A stretch of DNA of 64,000 nt from Robiginitalea sp. SC105 (GTDB lineage Bacteria > Bacteroidota > Bacteroidia > Flavobacteriales > Flavobacteriaceae), in assembly GCF_014243345.1 (NCBI RefSeq), contig NZ_JACLZF010000001.1:558001-622000 (forward strand). The letters are read 5' to 3'. A program made the position numbers and the translations under genes. Positions within the stretch are counted from its first letter, which is position 1. Each line of letters begins with the position of its first letter. This document shows positions 1 through 9,086 of this stretch, one piece after another. The notes beneath the pieces are model-generated. The model saw nothing but the letters and a program-made list of their open reading frames with translations, searched no databases and was not told the origin of the DNA.

Positions 1-26
1 CTATATTTAAACAAACTTCCGTCTGC

Positions 27-2183
27 ATGAAGCGCCAGCCGACCGTTACCCGTATTCCCGCCTTACTCCTGCTCCTTTCCCTGCTTGCAGGTTGCAGCGA
101 ATCCGCCGACACGGCCTTTACAGCCCCGGAAGATTTTACTGCCTGGTCGCACTACCTGGGGGATCCGGGGAGGAGCCACTTCAGCACCTTGGACGGGTTC
201 ACCCCTGAAAATATTTCGAACCTGGAGGTCGCCTGGGAGTATACGGCGCCCGACAGCGGGCAGATGCAGATGAACCCCCTCGTGGTGGACACCGTGCTCT
301 TCGGGGTGACCGCTGCCCTGCGGGCATTTGCGCTCGATGCGCGCACCGGGGAGGAGTTGTGGGTTTTCGGGGACTCCCTGAAGGCCTGGCATTCCACCAG
401 CAGGGGGTTGAGCTATTGGGAGGAAGGCGATGACCGGCGCATCCTTTATACCATGGGCTCCGACCTATGGGCCCTGGATGCAGCGACCGGGAAGCCTGTT
501 GCCGGATTCGGAGACGGGGGGCGAACCGACCTCCGGGCGGGACTGCCGGAATCGGCTGCGGAAAAATTCGTCATCTCCAATACGCCCGGGACCGTCTTCA
601 AGAATCTGATCATCATGCCCCTCAGGGTCTCCGAAGGTGCGGGTGCGGCGCCCGGGGATATCATTGCTTTCGACATCAAAACCGGGAAGGTGGCCTGGGT
701 ATTCAAAACCCTGCCGGAGGCCGGCACCCCCGGAAGCGAGACCTGGGAAAACCCTGATATACGGAGGAGCCCTGTGGTCGGGGCTGCCAACAACTGGGCC
801 GGAATGGCCCTGGATGCCAAAAACGAGATCCTGTATGTCCCCACCGGATCCGCAGCCCCGGACTTCTACGGGGGCGACCGCCGGGGTGCAAACCTCTATG
901 CCAATACGCTCCTTGCCCTGGACGCCAATACCGGGGAACGGCTCTGGCACTTCCAGTTTACCCATCACGATATCTGGGACCGCGACCCGCCGGCCCCGCC
1001 CAACCTGCTGACGGTCCGGCGGGACAACAAACCCGTGCCTGCTGTCGCCCAGGTGACCAAACAGGGATACGTATACGTGTTCAACCGCCTCACCGGGAAG
1101 CCCCTGTTTGATATCGAAGAGGTGGCGGTACCGCCGTCTACCCTTACCGGGGAAGCGGCCTGGGCCACCCAGCCCATCCCGGTAAAACCGGCGCCCTTTG
1201 CCCGTCAGGCCGGGGACCTGACCGAAGCAGACATCAGCCCGTATGCTCCGGGCCGGGATTCCCTGCGGGCATTGTTCAACCGTTCCGATACCCGTCTGTA
1301 TGCGCCTCCCTCCCTGGAACCGGTCCTGCTGTTGCCCGGCTATGACGGGGCAGCGGAATGGGGCGGGGCGGCTGCAGACCCGGACAGGGGGATCCTGTAC
1401 GTGAATTCCAACGAGATGGCCTGGATCCTATCCATGGACGAAACCGAGGTGGTCAGCGGCAACCTCCCGCCGGGGGAACAGGCATACCTCATCAATTGCG
1501 CGGTATGCCACCGGCCCGACCGGCAGGGGGTGGCCGCAAGCGGTTATCCGGCCCTGACGGGGGTCGGGGGAAAATACACTCCTGAGGAGCTCCGGGCATT
1601 GATCGCCAACGGCAAGGGGATGATGCCGGGTTTCCCCCAGCTCAGCGGGGCGGAACAGGAGGCGCTGATCGCATTTTTGCTGCAGCAGGAACAGGGGGCA
1701 ACCCCCGGGGACAAGCAGGAAGTCGCTGCGGGGCCTGCCGGGATTCCGGAATACCAGGTTCCCTACCAGCACACCGGCTACCACAAATTCCTTGACAGCA
1801 ATGGCCTGCCTGCCATATCCCCGCCCTGGGGGACGCTGCACGCCATTGACCTGAACACGGGGGAATACCTCTGGCAGGTGACCCTGGGCGACACGGAATC
1901 CCTGAAGGCCGCCGGCCACCCGCCCACAGGATGCGAAAACTACGGGGGGCCGGTGGTAACCGAAAACGGCCTCCTGTTCATTGCCGCCACCAAAGACGGC
2001 TATTTCCGCACTTTTGACAGACACACCGGCGCCCTGTTATGGGAACAGGCACTGCCTGCGCCGGCATTCGCCACACCGGCCCTTTACGAGGCGGGAGGCC
2101 GGCAGTACATCGCCCTGGCCTGCGGGGGGGAAAAGCTGGGAACACCCGCCGGCAACAAAATAATTGCATATACACTCAAATGA
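27..2183 (+). CDS. PQQ-dependent dehydrogenase with inserted cytochrome c domain, lipoprotein
   Basis: A 718-residue quinoprotein of the glucose/alcohol dehydrogenase type, expected to oxidise a sugar or alcohol in the periplasm and pass electrons to its own haem. A hydrophobic signal ends in the lipobox LLAGC (Cys23), so it is probably lipid-anchored. Beta-propeller repeats (for example LWALDAATGKPV, ILYVPTGSAAPDF) fill the N-terminal two thirds. A class I cytochrome c module is inserted at about residues 475-560: CAVCH at 491-495 binds haem and MMPGF near 532 can supply the axial Met. The propeller then resumes to the C-terminus (HAIDLNTGEYLWQ). The stop overlaps the start of the next gene, implying co-transcription. 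Substrate cannot be read from the sequence. Only 26 bases precede the start, so the promoter is mostly outside the window. Confidence 0.88.
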   Translation: MKRQPTVTRIPALLLLLSLLAGCSESADTAFTAPEDFTAWSHYLGDPGRSHFSTLDGFTPENISNLEVAWEYTAPDSGQMQMNPLVVDTVLFGVTAALRAFALDARTGEELWVFGDSLKAWHSTSRGLSYWEEGDDRRILYTMGSDLWALDAATGKPVAGFGDGGRTDLRAGLPESAAEKFVISNTPGTVFKNLIIMPLRVSEGAGAAPGDIIAFDIKTGKVAWVFKTLPEAGTPGSETWENPDIRRSPVVGAANNWAGMALDAKNEILYVPTGSAAPDFYGGDRRGANLYANTLLALDANTGERLWHFQFTHHDIWDRDPPAPPNLLTVRRDNKPVPAVAQVTKQGYVYVFNRLTGKPLFDIEEVAVPPSTLTGEAAWATQPIPVKPAPFARQAGDLTEADISPYAPGRDSLRALFNRSDTRLYAPPSLEPVLLLPGYDGAAEWGGAAADPDRGILYVNSNEMAWILSMDETEVVSGNLPPGEQAYLINCAVCHRPDRQGVAASGYPALTGVGGKYTPEELRALIANGKGMMPGFPQLSGAEQEALIAFLLQQEQGATPGDKQEVAAGPAGIPEYQVPYQHTGYHKFLDSNGLPAISPPWGTLHAIDLNTGEYLWQVTLGDTESLKAAGHPPTGCENYGGPVVTENGLLFIAATKDGYFRTFDRHTGALLWEQALPAPAFATPALYEAGGRQYIALACGGEKLGTPAGNKIIAYTLK

Positions 2184-3253
2184 TGAAAAAACAACCGATA
2201 CGCGTAATCGTTGTGGGCTGCGGGAATATGGGCACCAGCCATGCGCGTGCCTATCACGACATGGAGGGGTTCGCCATTGCTGCCCTCGTGAGCCGTTCCC
2301 CGGAAAGCAGGGAAAAACTTTCGGCAGAACTGGGCGGCTATCCCACCTTTTCCAGCCTGGGGGAAGCCCTGGAAAATAAGGGGGCCGAAGCGGTTTCGGT
2401 CAATACCTACCCGGACACCCATGCGGAACTCGTGCGGGAAGCCCTGGGGGCCGGCTGCCATGTTTTTGTCGAAAAGCCCCTGGCCCTCACCGTGGAAGAA
2501 GCTGCAGCGCTGGCAGACCTCGCCCTGGAGAAAGGGCTCAAGATGGTGGTTGGCTATATCCTCCGCGTTCACCCCGCCTGGTCCCGGTTCGTGGAACTGG
2601 CCCAAACCCTGGGCAAACCCCTGGTGATGCGGATGAACCTGAACCAGCAGAGTTCGGGGTCCAACTGGTATACGCACAAGCATCTCATGCGTTCCATGTC
2701 GCCCATCGTGGATTGCGGGGTCCACTATGTGGATATCATGTGCCTGATGACTGGCTCCCGGCCGGTTAGCGTCAGCGCCATCGGAGCCCGTCTGAGCGAC
2801 GAAATCGCGCCGGACATGTACAACTACGGACAGCTGCAGGTTCGGTTCAAAGACGGCTCTGTAGGCTGGTACGAGGCGGGTTGGGGGCCCATGATCAGTG
2901 AAACCGCGTTTTTTGTCAAAGATGTGATCGGGCCCCTCGGATGCGTATCCATACGCGATACCGCCACAGCCGATTCCGACGACGTGGAAGGGCACACCAA
3001 AACCGGCAGTCTGTTGTTGCACCACAGCGCCACGGGCGAGCGGGGGGAATTCCTGCGGGAAGATGAGATCATCAGCACGGCTGACGAACCGGACCACGAC
3101 GGCCTCTGCCGCCTGGAACAGGAGTTCTTCCTAAACGCAATCCAAACGGATGCCGACCTGGAGGACCACCTGCGGGATGCGGTAAACAGCCTGCGGATCG
3201 TACTGGCAGCCGACCAGTCCTTCAAAACCGGTAAAACCATCAACCTGGATTAG
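2180..3253 (+). CDS. Gfo/Idh/MocA family NAD(P)-dependent oxidoreductase
   Basis: A 357-residue oxidoreductase. The N-terminal Rossmann fold shows VVGCGNMGTSHARAY near residues 10-24, and the family EKP motif appears in HVFVEKPLALT, whose Lys is usually involved in cofactor or substrate binding. The C-terminal alpha/beta domain fits the GFO_IDH_MocA_C type. Family members oxidise or reduce sugars, inositols or related polyols; the substrate here is unknown. The frame stays open further upstream, but ATGATG at 2180-2185 is the natural start: it overlaps the TGA of the dehydrogenase gene and begins just before the Rossmann strand. Translation may start at either ATG. The tight coupling suggests both enzymes act on the same carbohydrate. 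Confidence 0.88.
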   Translation: MMKKQPIRVIVVGCGNMGTSHARAYHDMEGFAIAALVSRSPESREKLSAELGGYPTFSSLGEALENKGAEAVSVNTYPDTHAELVREALGAGCHVFVEKPLALTVEEAAALADLALEKGLKMVVGYILRVHPAWSRFVELAQTLGKPLVMRMNLNQQSSGSNWYTHKHLMRSMSPIVDCGVHYVDIMCLMTGSRPVSVSAIGARLSDEIAPDMYNYGQLQVRFKDGSVGWYEAGWGPMISETAFFVKDVIGPLGCVSIRDTATADSDDVEGHTKTGSLLLHHSATGERGEFLREDEIISTADEPDHDGLCRLEQEFFLNAIQTDADLEDHLRDAVNSLRIVLAADQSFKTGKTINLD

Positions 3254-3359
3254 CTGTAGCAAGGGTGATTCCCGGATTTACAGGGGGTTCAGGCTTTAAG
3301 GATTTGTTAATTAGTGGCGAAAATTTGCGTAACCCAAATTTTCTGCTATCTTACTAGCT

Positions 3360-3737
3360 ATGATCAAAGTAGAAAAGCAAGATAATATCGACATCCTGGA
3401 GAAGTCCATCCAGCATCTGGAAGCGCGCGGCTTTGCCAATATCAAGGCCGACATGGAGGGGTTTGAAACCCCTAAATCCTATACCAAAAAAAGCACGGGG
3501 AACCCGGTGACACCGGACATCACCGCCACCAAGAACGGCAGGAAGTACCTGTTCGATATCAGCCTGAAATCGGAAAAGCCGACCCTGCTGAAATCCAAAT
3601 GGCTCTTCCTGGACACCCTCAGCCGGATGAAGTCCAACAAGTTCCGCATCATCACCTTCAGGGGGCACTACAAATTTACCGACACCCTCCTGCAGGAACT
3701 GAACCTGGGGAACAAACAGCCGATCAAAGTAACCTGA
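3360..3737 (+). CDS. Small conserved-type protein, possible PD-(D/E)xK nuclease-like fold
   Basis: A 125-residue soluble protein with no signal peptide or membrane segment. I do not recognise a named family. The middle reads PDITATKNGRKYLFDISLK (about residues 53-71), which resembles the PD...(D/E)xK core of restriction-endonuclease-like folds: an Asp after Pro, a beta hairpin, then an acidic residue and Lys on the next strand. The acid-Lys spacing (DISLK) is not canonical, so catalysis is uncertain. A possible promoter precedes it (TTG at 3325-3327, 19 bases, then TATCTTAC at 3347). It stands alone between a plus-strand oxidoreductase and a convergent GNAT gene. Coding is supported by codon usage like its neighbours and a start preceded by a non-coding gap. 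Confidence 0.6.
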   Translation: MIKVEKQDNIDILEKSIQHLEARGFANIKADMEGFETPKSYTKKSTGNPVTPDITATKNGRKYLFDISLKSEKPTLLKSKWLFLDTLSRMKSNKFRIITFRGHYKFTDTLLQELNLGNKQPIKVT

Positions 3738-3746
3738 TCCGGCGCA

Positions 3747-4193
3747 TCAGCCTGCCTTCCAGTACATTTTTATATGCGGGATTCCATCTTCCAGGTATTC
3801 CGCACCGGATGCCGTGAACCCCAGTTCATTGTAGAACCGGACCAGGTACACCTGGGCGGAGATGACCACTTCCCTGCTTCCTATTTCATTTACAACCGCC
3901 TCCAGAGACGCCTGCATTATTTCCCTTCCGAACCCGCGGCCCCGGTATGAATGGTGTACGGCCACCCGGCCGATACTGGCCTGCTCCAGGTACTGACCGG
4001 GCGGGAAAATCCGCGTGTAGGCCGCCAACCGGCCCCCTTCGTAACCCAACAGGTGATACGCCTTCTCATCCATCCCGTCCGGGTCGCAATAAGCACATTC
4101 CTGTTCCACGACGAATATTTCCGCACGCAGCCTGAGGACTTCGTAAACTTGCCGGGCAGACAATTGTTCAAAAGTGAGGAGCCTGATTTCCAT
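3747..4193 (-). CDS. GNAT family N-acetyltransferase, ElaA-like
   Basis: A 148-residue acetyltransferase resembling ElaA. The N-terminal stretch LRAEIFVVEQECAYCD is typical of that subgroup, and the acetyl-CoA pyrophosphate loop is visible as YRGRGFGREIM (R-x-x-G-x-G type) around residues 83-93. The C-terminal region VRFYNELGFTASG with DGIPHIKMYW matches the usual GNAT beta5-alpha4 end. The acceptor substrate is unknown. The start at 4193 lies one base past the stop of the upstream cation transporter gene, so the two are likely co-transcribed. Confidence 0.85.
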   Translation of the reverse strand: MEIRLLTFEQLSARQVYEVLRLRAEIFVVEQECAYCDPDGMDEKAYHLLGYEGGRLAAYTRIFPPGQYLEQASIGRVAVHHSYRGRGFGREIMQASLEAVVNEIGSREVVISAQVYLVRFYNELGFTASGAEYLEDGIPHIKMYWKAG

Positions 4194-4194
4194 G

Positions 4195-5112
4195 TCAGTG
4201 GTGGGCGATTACGCGTTTGCTGTCGCATTTGCCGAACTCCGGCTGTATGCTGATGTGGCTGATACCGAATTCGTGGTATACCTTCTCTTCGATCTCCCCG
4301 AGAATGGCCTCGAATTCGGAAAGGTTGATGTCCTTCTGAAAGTCGATGTGGGCTTCCAGGTGAACGGATTCCTCATTCAGCTGCCACAGGTGGACATGGT
4401 GCACGTTTTTTACGGGTTCCAACTCGCAGATACTGCTGACGATTTCCTGAACCCGGATATGGTTTGGGCTGAAAAGCATGAGTACCCGGGTGGAGGATTT
4501 AAGCAAATCATACCCCATATAAATCAGGTAACAGGCAATCAGGATGGTCAATGCCGGATCGATCCAGTACAGTTCGAAATAATACATCAGGATCCCACCG
4601 ATCAGGACGGCTACAGAAGCCATCATGTCAGTTAACAGGTGCAGGTAGGCCGAGCGCATGTTCATGTTCTGTTTGGAATCCGCCCGCATCAGCAGCACAC
4701 TTAATCCGTTGGCCAGGATGCCCAGGATGGAAAGCCAGATAACGATTCCTGTAACAATGGGCTGGGGTTCCAGGAAGCGCTCTACGGCTTCCTTGATCAG
4801 GAAGGCCGCCACCACGATCAGTGTGGCCGAATTGACAAAAGCCGCAATGATTTCCGCCCGGCGGTATCCAAATGTTTTGTTCAGGGAAGCTTCTTTCCGC
4901 GTCAGCCGGTTGGCGATGTAACTGACCACCAGGGAAAGAACGTCGCTGAGGTTATGGAGTGCATCCGAAAGCAGGGACAGGCTGCCGGAAATAAAACCCC
5001 CAATCGCCTGGGCTATGGTGATGATCAAGTTTAAAATAATGGATATCAGCAGGTTGCGCCCGCCAGTGGGCGCGTGGTGATGATGGTGATGGTGGTTGTG
5101 GGAGTGTCCCAT
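4195..5112 (-). CDS. Cation diffusion facilitator (CDF) family metal transporter
   Basis: A 305-residue inner-membrane CDF protein expected to export Zn(II) or a similar divalent cation by proton antiport. The N-terminus is a His-rich metal-binding tail (a run of seven His near residues 7-13). Membrane segments follow, with the metal-site motifs SDALHNLSD in TM2 and HLLTD in TM5, giving the HxxxD-type residues of the zinc site. The C-terminal cytoplasmic domain (about residues 205-295, with VHHVHLWQLNEES) is the usual ferredoxin-like regulatory domain. Length fits CzcD/ZitB-type proteins. It is followed immediately by the GNAT gene and preceded by rpiB, all on the same strand. Confidence 0.93.
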   Translation of the reverse strand: MGHSHNHHHHHHHAPTGGRNLLISIILNLIITIAQAIGGFISGSLSLLSDALHNLSDVLSLVVSYIANRLTRKEASLNKTFGYRRAEIIAAFVNSATLIVVAAFLIKEAVERFLEPQPIVTGIVIWLSILGILANGLSVLLMRADSKQNMNMRSAYLHLLTDMMASVAVLIGGILMYYFELYWIDPALTILIACYLIYMGYDLLKSSTRVLMLFSPNHIRVQEIVSSICELEPVKNVHHVHLWQLNEESVHLEAHIDFQKDINLSEFEAILGEIEEKVYHEFGISHISIQPEFGKCDSKRVIAHH

Positions 5113-5139
5113 ACAAGGGGGGTTTCGAAAGGAAACGGG

Positions 5140-5577
5140 TCAGATACAGGGTATCTTATCAATGCGCCGTTGGTGCCGCCCGCCCTCGAAAGGGGTGTTG
5201 AGGAACGTACGGACCATTTCCAGTGCCTGGGGAATGGCAATAAACCGGGCAGGTAGCCCCAGGATGTTCGCGTCATTGTGTTCCCGCGCCAGTTTTACGA
5301 TCTCCGTATTCCAGCAGAGGGCTGCACGGACCTCCTGGTGCTTATTGGCCGTCATACAGGCGCCGTTGCCACTGCCGCAGACCACGATGCCCAGGCTGGC
5401 CTCCCCGGAAGCCACATCCCGCGCAACCGGATGGATGAAATCGGCATAGTCAACCCCATCCGTGCCGTCCGTACCATGGTTGATTACTTCTATATTCATG
5501 GATTTCAGCAAGCCAATGATGGCGAGCTTGTACTCGGTGCCGGCATGGTCGTTGCCGATGGCTATTTTCATTTCCAT
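5140..5577 (-). CDS. rpiB: Ribose 5-phosphate isomerase B
   Basis: A 145-residue RpiB/LacAB family protein interconverting ribose 5-phosphate and ribulose 5-phosphate in the pentose phosphate pathway. The N-terminal strand IAIGNDHAGTEYK carries the conserved D-H-A-G, and VVCGSGNGACMTANKH holds the phosphate-binding GSGxG loop. The C-terminal R and H residues (GGRHQRR) complete the active site seen in the family. In E. coli-type enzymes a Cys acts as base in the CGSG motif, and it is present here. Translation could start at the first Met or two codons later (MKIAIGN). The gene is divergent from rnr across the AT-rich candidate origin. Confidence 0.93.
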   Translation of the reverse strand: MEMKIAIGNDHAGTEYKLAIIGLLKSMNIEVINHGTDGTDGVDYADFIHPVARDVASGEASLGIVVCGSGNGACMTANKHQEVRAALCWNTEIVKLAREHNDANILGLPARFIAIPQALEMVRTFLNTPFEGGRHQRRIDKIPCI

Positions 5578-6173
5578 AGCGAATGCTTTACCCTGATAAA
5601 GTTACAAAACCCAATCCGGTTAGACCATATCCCGCGCTATTAACATCCCTTTTTTAAAAATTATCCAACACCCTCGGAATAAGTATTTTAAAAAACCACG
5701 GATTGTTAAAAACCCAACCTATAAAAAATAACAACCTGACTTTGTTTTCCAGCAATAAAATTGCATTAACCCCAATTATCCAAAAAGTCAAATGGAATCT
5801 GTAAAATCTTGTCAGGGATTATGATAAAAAAAAAGCGGGTCATCAACAGCATTTTCCTAAAAATTTATCGATAATTTCCTGTTGAAAGCACTTATCAAAT
5901 GCGGTTGATAACTTGCAGAAGCTACTGGAATCCATCGGATTTGCCCGGTAGAGATTGTCGATAGTCATTTGATTTCGGAAAACCCAAATCATTTCCGGAA
6001 ATTTTATGAGCACTATTAACAAGCCATCATAACCATTATTCTTATTCTTAAAATTTAAATGGTAATAATAATAGTGCAATGAAATTGTTAATTGCCTGAG
6101 CCGGTTAATAGGCAGGACATCAGCCAACTCCTCGGAATATTATTCGTAATTTGCGGCGAAATTAAAATCGTAC
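5578..6173. other. AT-rich intergenic region with DnaA-box-like words; candidate oriC
   Basis: This 596-base gap between divergent rpiB and rnr is about 34% GC over 5641-6180 by hand count, while flanking genes are above 50%. It holds words near the DnaA box TTATCCACA: TTATCCAAA at 5776-5784 (one mismatch), TTATCCAAC at 5661-5669, TTATCAAAT at 5892-5900 and, on the minus strand, TTATCAACC at 5903-5911. There is a 10-base palindrome TTATCGATAA at 5865-5874 and several A/T runs that could unwind. No convincing gene is present. The origin reading is inference, supported by parS-like sites some 28 kb away. It may instead be only a long divergent promoter region. Confidence 0.4.
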
Positions 6174-8357
6174 ATGTCGAAAAGAAAAAAGCGGGCGAAG
6201 AATCACCTCACAAATGAAATTACCAAAGGCATATTCAGCGTATTAGAATCAGATCCCAAAAAGGACTTCAACTACAAACAAATCGCCGGAAAACTACAGG
6301 TCGGCGATACAGAGGGCAGGAACCTGCTGATCAAACGCCTCGGACAACTCGCCCAAAAGAAACGAATACAGGAAACATCCCCCGGTAAGTATAAGGCAAT
6401 CCACAGCGTGGAGCTTTTTACCGGCCAGATCGATATCAATTCCCAGGGGAACGGATACGTTGTTATCCCGGAACTGGAACAGGACGTTTTTATAACGGCA
6501 CCCAACCTGGGGCGGGCCTTTCACAAAGATACCGTGGAGGTGCAGCTGTTCCAGAAAAAACGGGGCAGCAAACCGGAAGGCAAGGTGGTCCGTATTATCG
6601 AACGCCGCAAAAATTCCTTTGTGGGCGTGGTGGACCAGTCGAAATCATTTGCCTTTGTCCGTCCCACTGATTCCAGGATGTACACGGATATTTTTGTATC
6701 CCTGGAAGATCTCAATGGTGCCAAGGACAAGGAAAAGGTACTGGTGGAAATCAAAAACTGGCCGGAGAACGCAGATTCCCCTTATGGCAGGGTTACCGAG
6801 GTACTGGGAATCCCAGGCGAACACGATACGGAGATCCATGCGATCCTCGCCGAATACGGCCTGCCCTATACCTTCCCCTCGGAGGTGGAACATTTTGCGA
6901 ATTCCCTGGACACCCGGATCGACCCAAAAGAGGTTTCCAGGCGCAGGGACATGCGGGATACGCTTACCTTTACCATTGACCCCAGGGACGCAAAGGATTT
7001 TGACGATGCGCTTTCCTTCCAGGAATTGGAAAACGGGGATTTTGAAATCGGCATCCATATAGCGGACGTTTCCCATTATTTACAGGAGGACACCGTGCTT
7101 GAAGACGAGGCGTATAACCGGGCTACATCGGTCTACCTGGTGGATCGGGTGGTGCCCATGCTGCCGGAGATCCTCTCCAACAATGCCTGTTCCCTCCGGC
7201 CCCATGAGGACAAGTACACCTTCTCCGCTGTTTTTATCATGGACGAGGAGGCACGCGTTAAGGACCAGTGGTTTGGGCGTACGGTAACGCACTCAAACGA
7301 GCGCTTTGCCTACGAGGAGGCCCAGCATGTAATCGAGACGGGCCGGGGTTCCATCCCTGCCGATATATCCATCCGGGACAAGGCCTACCAGGTATCCGGG
7401 GAAGTGGTCAATGCCATCTATACGATGGACCGTCTGGCAAAGAAAATGCGCAAGCTGCGGATGCAGCACGGGGCGATTTCTTTTGACAAACTGGAGGTGA
7501 AATTTGAACTGGACAAAGACAACAACCCGGTGGGGGTCTTTTTCAAGGAGAGCAAGGACGCGAATAAACTCATCGAGGAATTCATGCTGCTGGCCAACCG
7601 GAAGGTGGCCGAGTTTATAGGTAAACAACGCCCGGAGAAGACCTTTGTTTACCGGACGCACGACGAGCCGGACGAGGATAAGCTCATTGCCCTCAACGGC
7701 ATTGTCAAACGATTCGGTCACCAGTTGAATTTCAAGAACAAAAAGGCCCTGAACAGCTCCCTGAACCAGCTGCTGGAAGACGTGAGGGGGCAAAAGGAGC
7801 AAAATCTGGTGGATACGCTGGCGATACGGAGTATGAGCAAGGCTGCCTACAGCACCGATAATATAGGGCATTACGGTCTTGCTTTTGACTATTACACGCA
7901 TTTTACCTCACCAATCCGCCGTTACCCGGACGTTATGGTCCATCGGTTGCTGCACCAGTACCTGAATGGGGCAAAATCCGCCCCGGAAGCCACTTACCAG
8001 GAAAAGTGCAAGCACTCCTCGGAAATGGAAAGCCTGGCCGCCAATGCAGAGCGGGATTCCATCAAGTACATGCAGATCAAATTCATGCAGGACCACCAGG
8101 ACCAGGAATTCACGGGGGTTATCTCCGGGGTTACGGAATGGGGGATCTATGTGGAAATCATCGAAAATAAATGCGAAGGGATGGTGCGTACCCGGGATAT
8201 AAAGGATGATTATTATACCTTTGATGAAAAGCAATACGCCCTGGTCGGCGAACGAAGGGGTAAAGTTTACCAGCTGGGCGATGAGGTACGGGTGATGGTA
8301 AAAAGCACCGACCTCATCAAGCGACACCTGGATTTTTCCCTCATCGGCAAGGCCTGA
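6174..8357 (+). CDS. rnr: Ribonuclease R
   Basis: A 727-residue RNase II-family 3'-5' exoribonuclease that degrades structured RNA. Order of domains: N-terminal basic tail and winged-helix region (about 1-80), cold-shock OB domains (about 80-240), the RNB catalytic domain, then a C-terminal S1 domain (GVISGVTEWGIYVEII onward). The catalytic acidic cluster is clear in TIDPRDAKDFDDALSF, and the RNB signature HFTSPIRRYPDVMVHR is intact. Length is typical of RNase R rather than the shorter RNase II. The start at 6174 (MSKRKKRAKNH) follows a sequence close to the flavobacterial -7 element (TAATTTG at 6147-6153). It is divergent from rpiB. Confidence 0.95.
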   Translation: MSKRKKRAKNHLTNEITKGIFSVLESDPKKDFNYKQIAGKLQVGDTEGRNLLIKRLGQLAQKKRIQETSPGKYKAIHSVELFTGQIDINSQGNGYVVIPELEQDVFITAPNLGRAFHKDTVEVQLFQKKRGSKPEGKVVRIIERRKNSFVGVVDQSKSFAFVRPTDSRMYTDIFVSLEDLNGAKDKEKVLVEIKNWPENADSPYGRVTEVLGIPGEHDTEIHAILAEYGLPYTFPSEVEHFANSLDTRIDPKEVSRRRDMRDTLTFTIDPRDAKDFDDALSFQELENGDFEIGIHIADVSHYLQEDTVLEDEAYNRATSVYLVDRVVPMLPEILSNNACSLRPHEDKYTFSAVFIMDEEARVKDQWFGRTVTHSNERFAYEEAQHVIETGRGSIPADISIRDKAYQVSGEVVNAIYTMDRLAKKMRKLRMQHGAISFDKLEVKFELDKDNNPVGVFFKESKDANKLIEEFMLLANRKVAEFIGKQRPEKTFVYRTHDEPDEDKLIALNGIVKRFGHQLNFKNKKALNSSLNQLLEDVRGQKEQNLVDTLAIRSMSKAAYSTDNIGHYGLAFDYYTHFTSPIRRYPDVMVHRLLHQYLNGAKSAPEATYQEKCKHSSEMESLAANAERDSIKYMQIKFMQDHQDQEFTGVISGVTEWGIYVEIIENKCEGMVRTRDIKDDYYTFDEKQYALVGERRGKVYQLGDEVRVMVKSTDLIKRHLDFSLIGKA

Positions 8358-8390
8358 CCCGGAGCATAACGTTGCACGAAAGTACCTAGG

Positions 8391-9083
8391 ATGGGCTATC
8401 TCAGACTTCTAATCCTCTGTATCGGTATGCTCGGGCCCATGGCCGGAGGGCTGCTGGCACAGGACACCCAGGTCTCTCATGAGACGGGCGCCTTCCGCGA
8501 AATCAAGGTATTTGACGGTATCTCCCTGACCCTGATACGCAGCGACCGGAACGAGGCGGTGGTACGGGGTGAGAATACCCGGCAGGTGGCCGTGGTCAAC
8601 AACGACGGGATCCTGAAGATCCGGATGGAAATCACCAAAATATTCAGCGGTTACAGGACCTTTGTGGATCTGTACTACACCCAGCCCCTGTTGGTGGTGG
8701 ATGTCAATGAAGACGCCCGCATCGAATCCAAAGATGTGATCCGGCAGGATGTACTGGAGGTGAAAGCCCAGGAAGGCGGGGAGATCATCCTGCAGGCGGA
8801 AGTGACCCAATTCCTGGTCAAGGCGGTAACCGGGGGGATCATTACGGCCAGCGGCAGCTCGAAAAACCAGGATGTGCAAATCAACACTGGGGGGATCTAC
8901 AAAGGCGAAAAGTTCCGCACCGGTTTTTGCACAGTCAATGTAAATGCAGGTTCCACGGCCGAAATCCGGGCTACCGACTATGTAAAAGCCACTGTGAAGG
9001 CCGGGGGCAAGGTTTTTGTCTTCGGGAACCCGGCGAAAATGGAAGAGAAAACGGTATTTGGCGGAACCATTAAACGTATGTAG
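8391..9083 (+). CDS. Exported DUF2807 (head GIN domain) protein
   Basis: A 230-residue protein with a signal peptide ending near GGLLAQ (about residue 24), so it is exported. The rest reads as the right-handed, repeat-like beta fold of DUF2807 'putative auto-transporter adhesin, head GIN domain': FREIKVFDGISLTLIRSD at the front and alternating strands such as VTGGIITASGSS and VKATVKAGGKVFVFG. Members are common in Bacteroidota and of unknown function, often tied to the envelope. It starts 33 bases after rnr and ends three bases before the LysE-type gene, so the three may be one transcript. Confidence 0.8.
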   Translation: MGYLRLLILCIGMLGPMAGGLLAQDTQVSHETGAFREIKVFDGISLTLIRSDRNEAVVRGENTRQVAVVNNDGILKIRMEITKIFSGYRTFVDLYYTQPLLVVDVNEDARIESKDVIRQDVLEVKAQEGGEIILQAEVTQFLVKAVTGGIITASGSSKNQDVQINTGGIYKGEKFRTGFCTVNVNAGSTAEIRATDYVKATVKAGGKVFVFGNPAKMEEKTVFGGTIKRM

Positions 9084-9086
9084 CAG

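Noticed and set aside
5843-6127. Open frame of 94 codons on the minus strand in the AT-rich gap
   Set aside because: Composition is that of the non-coding gap, the translation has no family feature, and it covers the DnaA-box-like words. No promoter or partner supports it.
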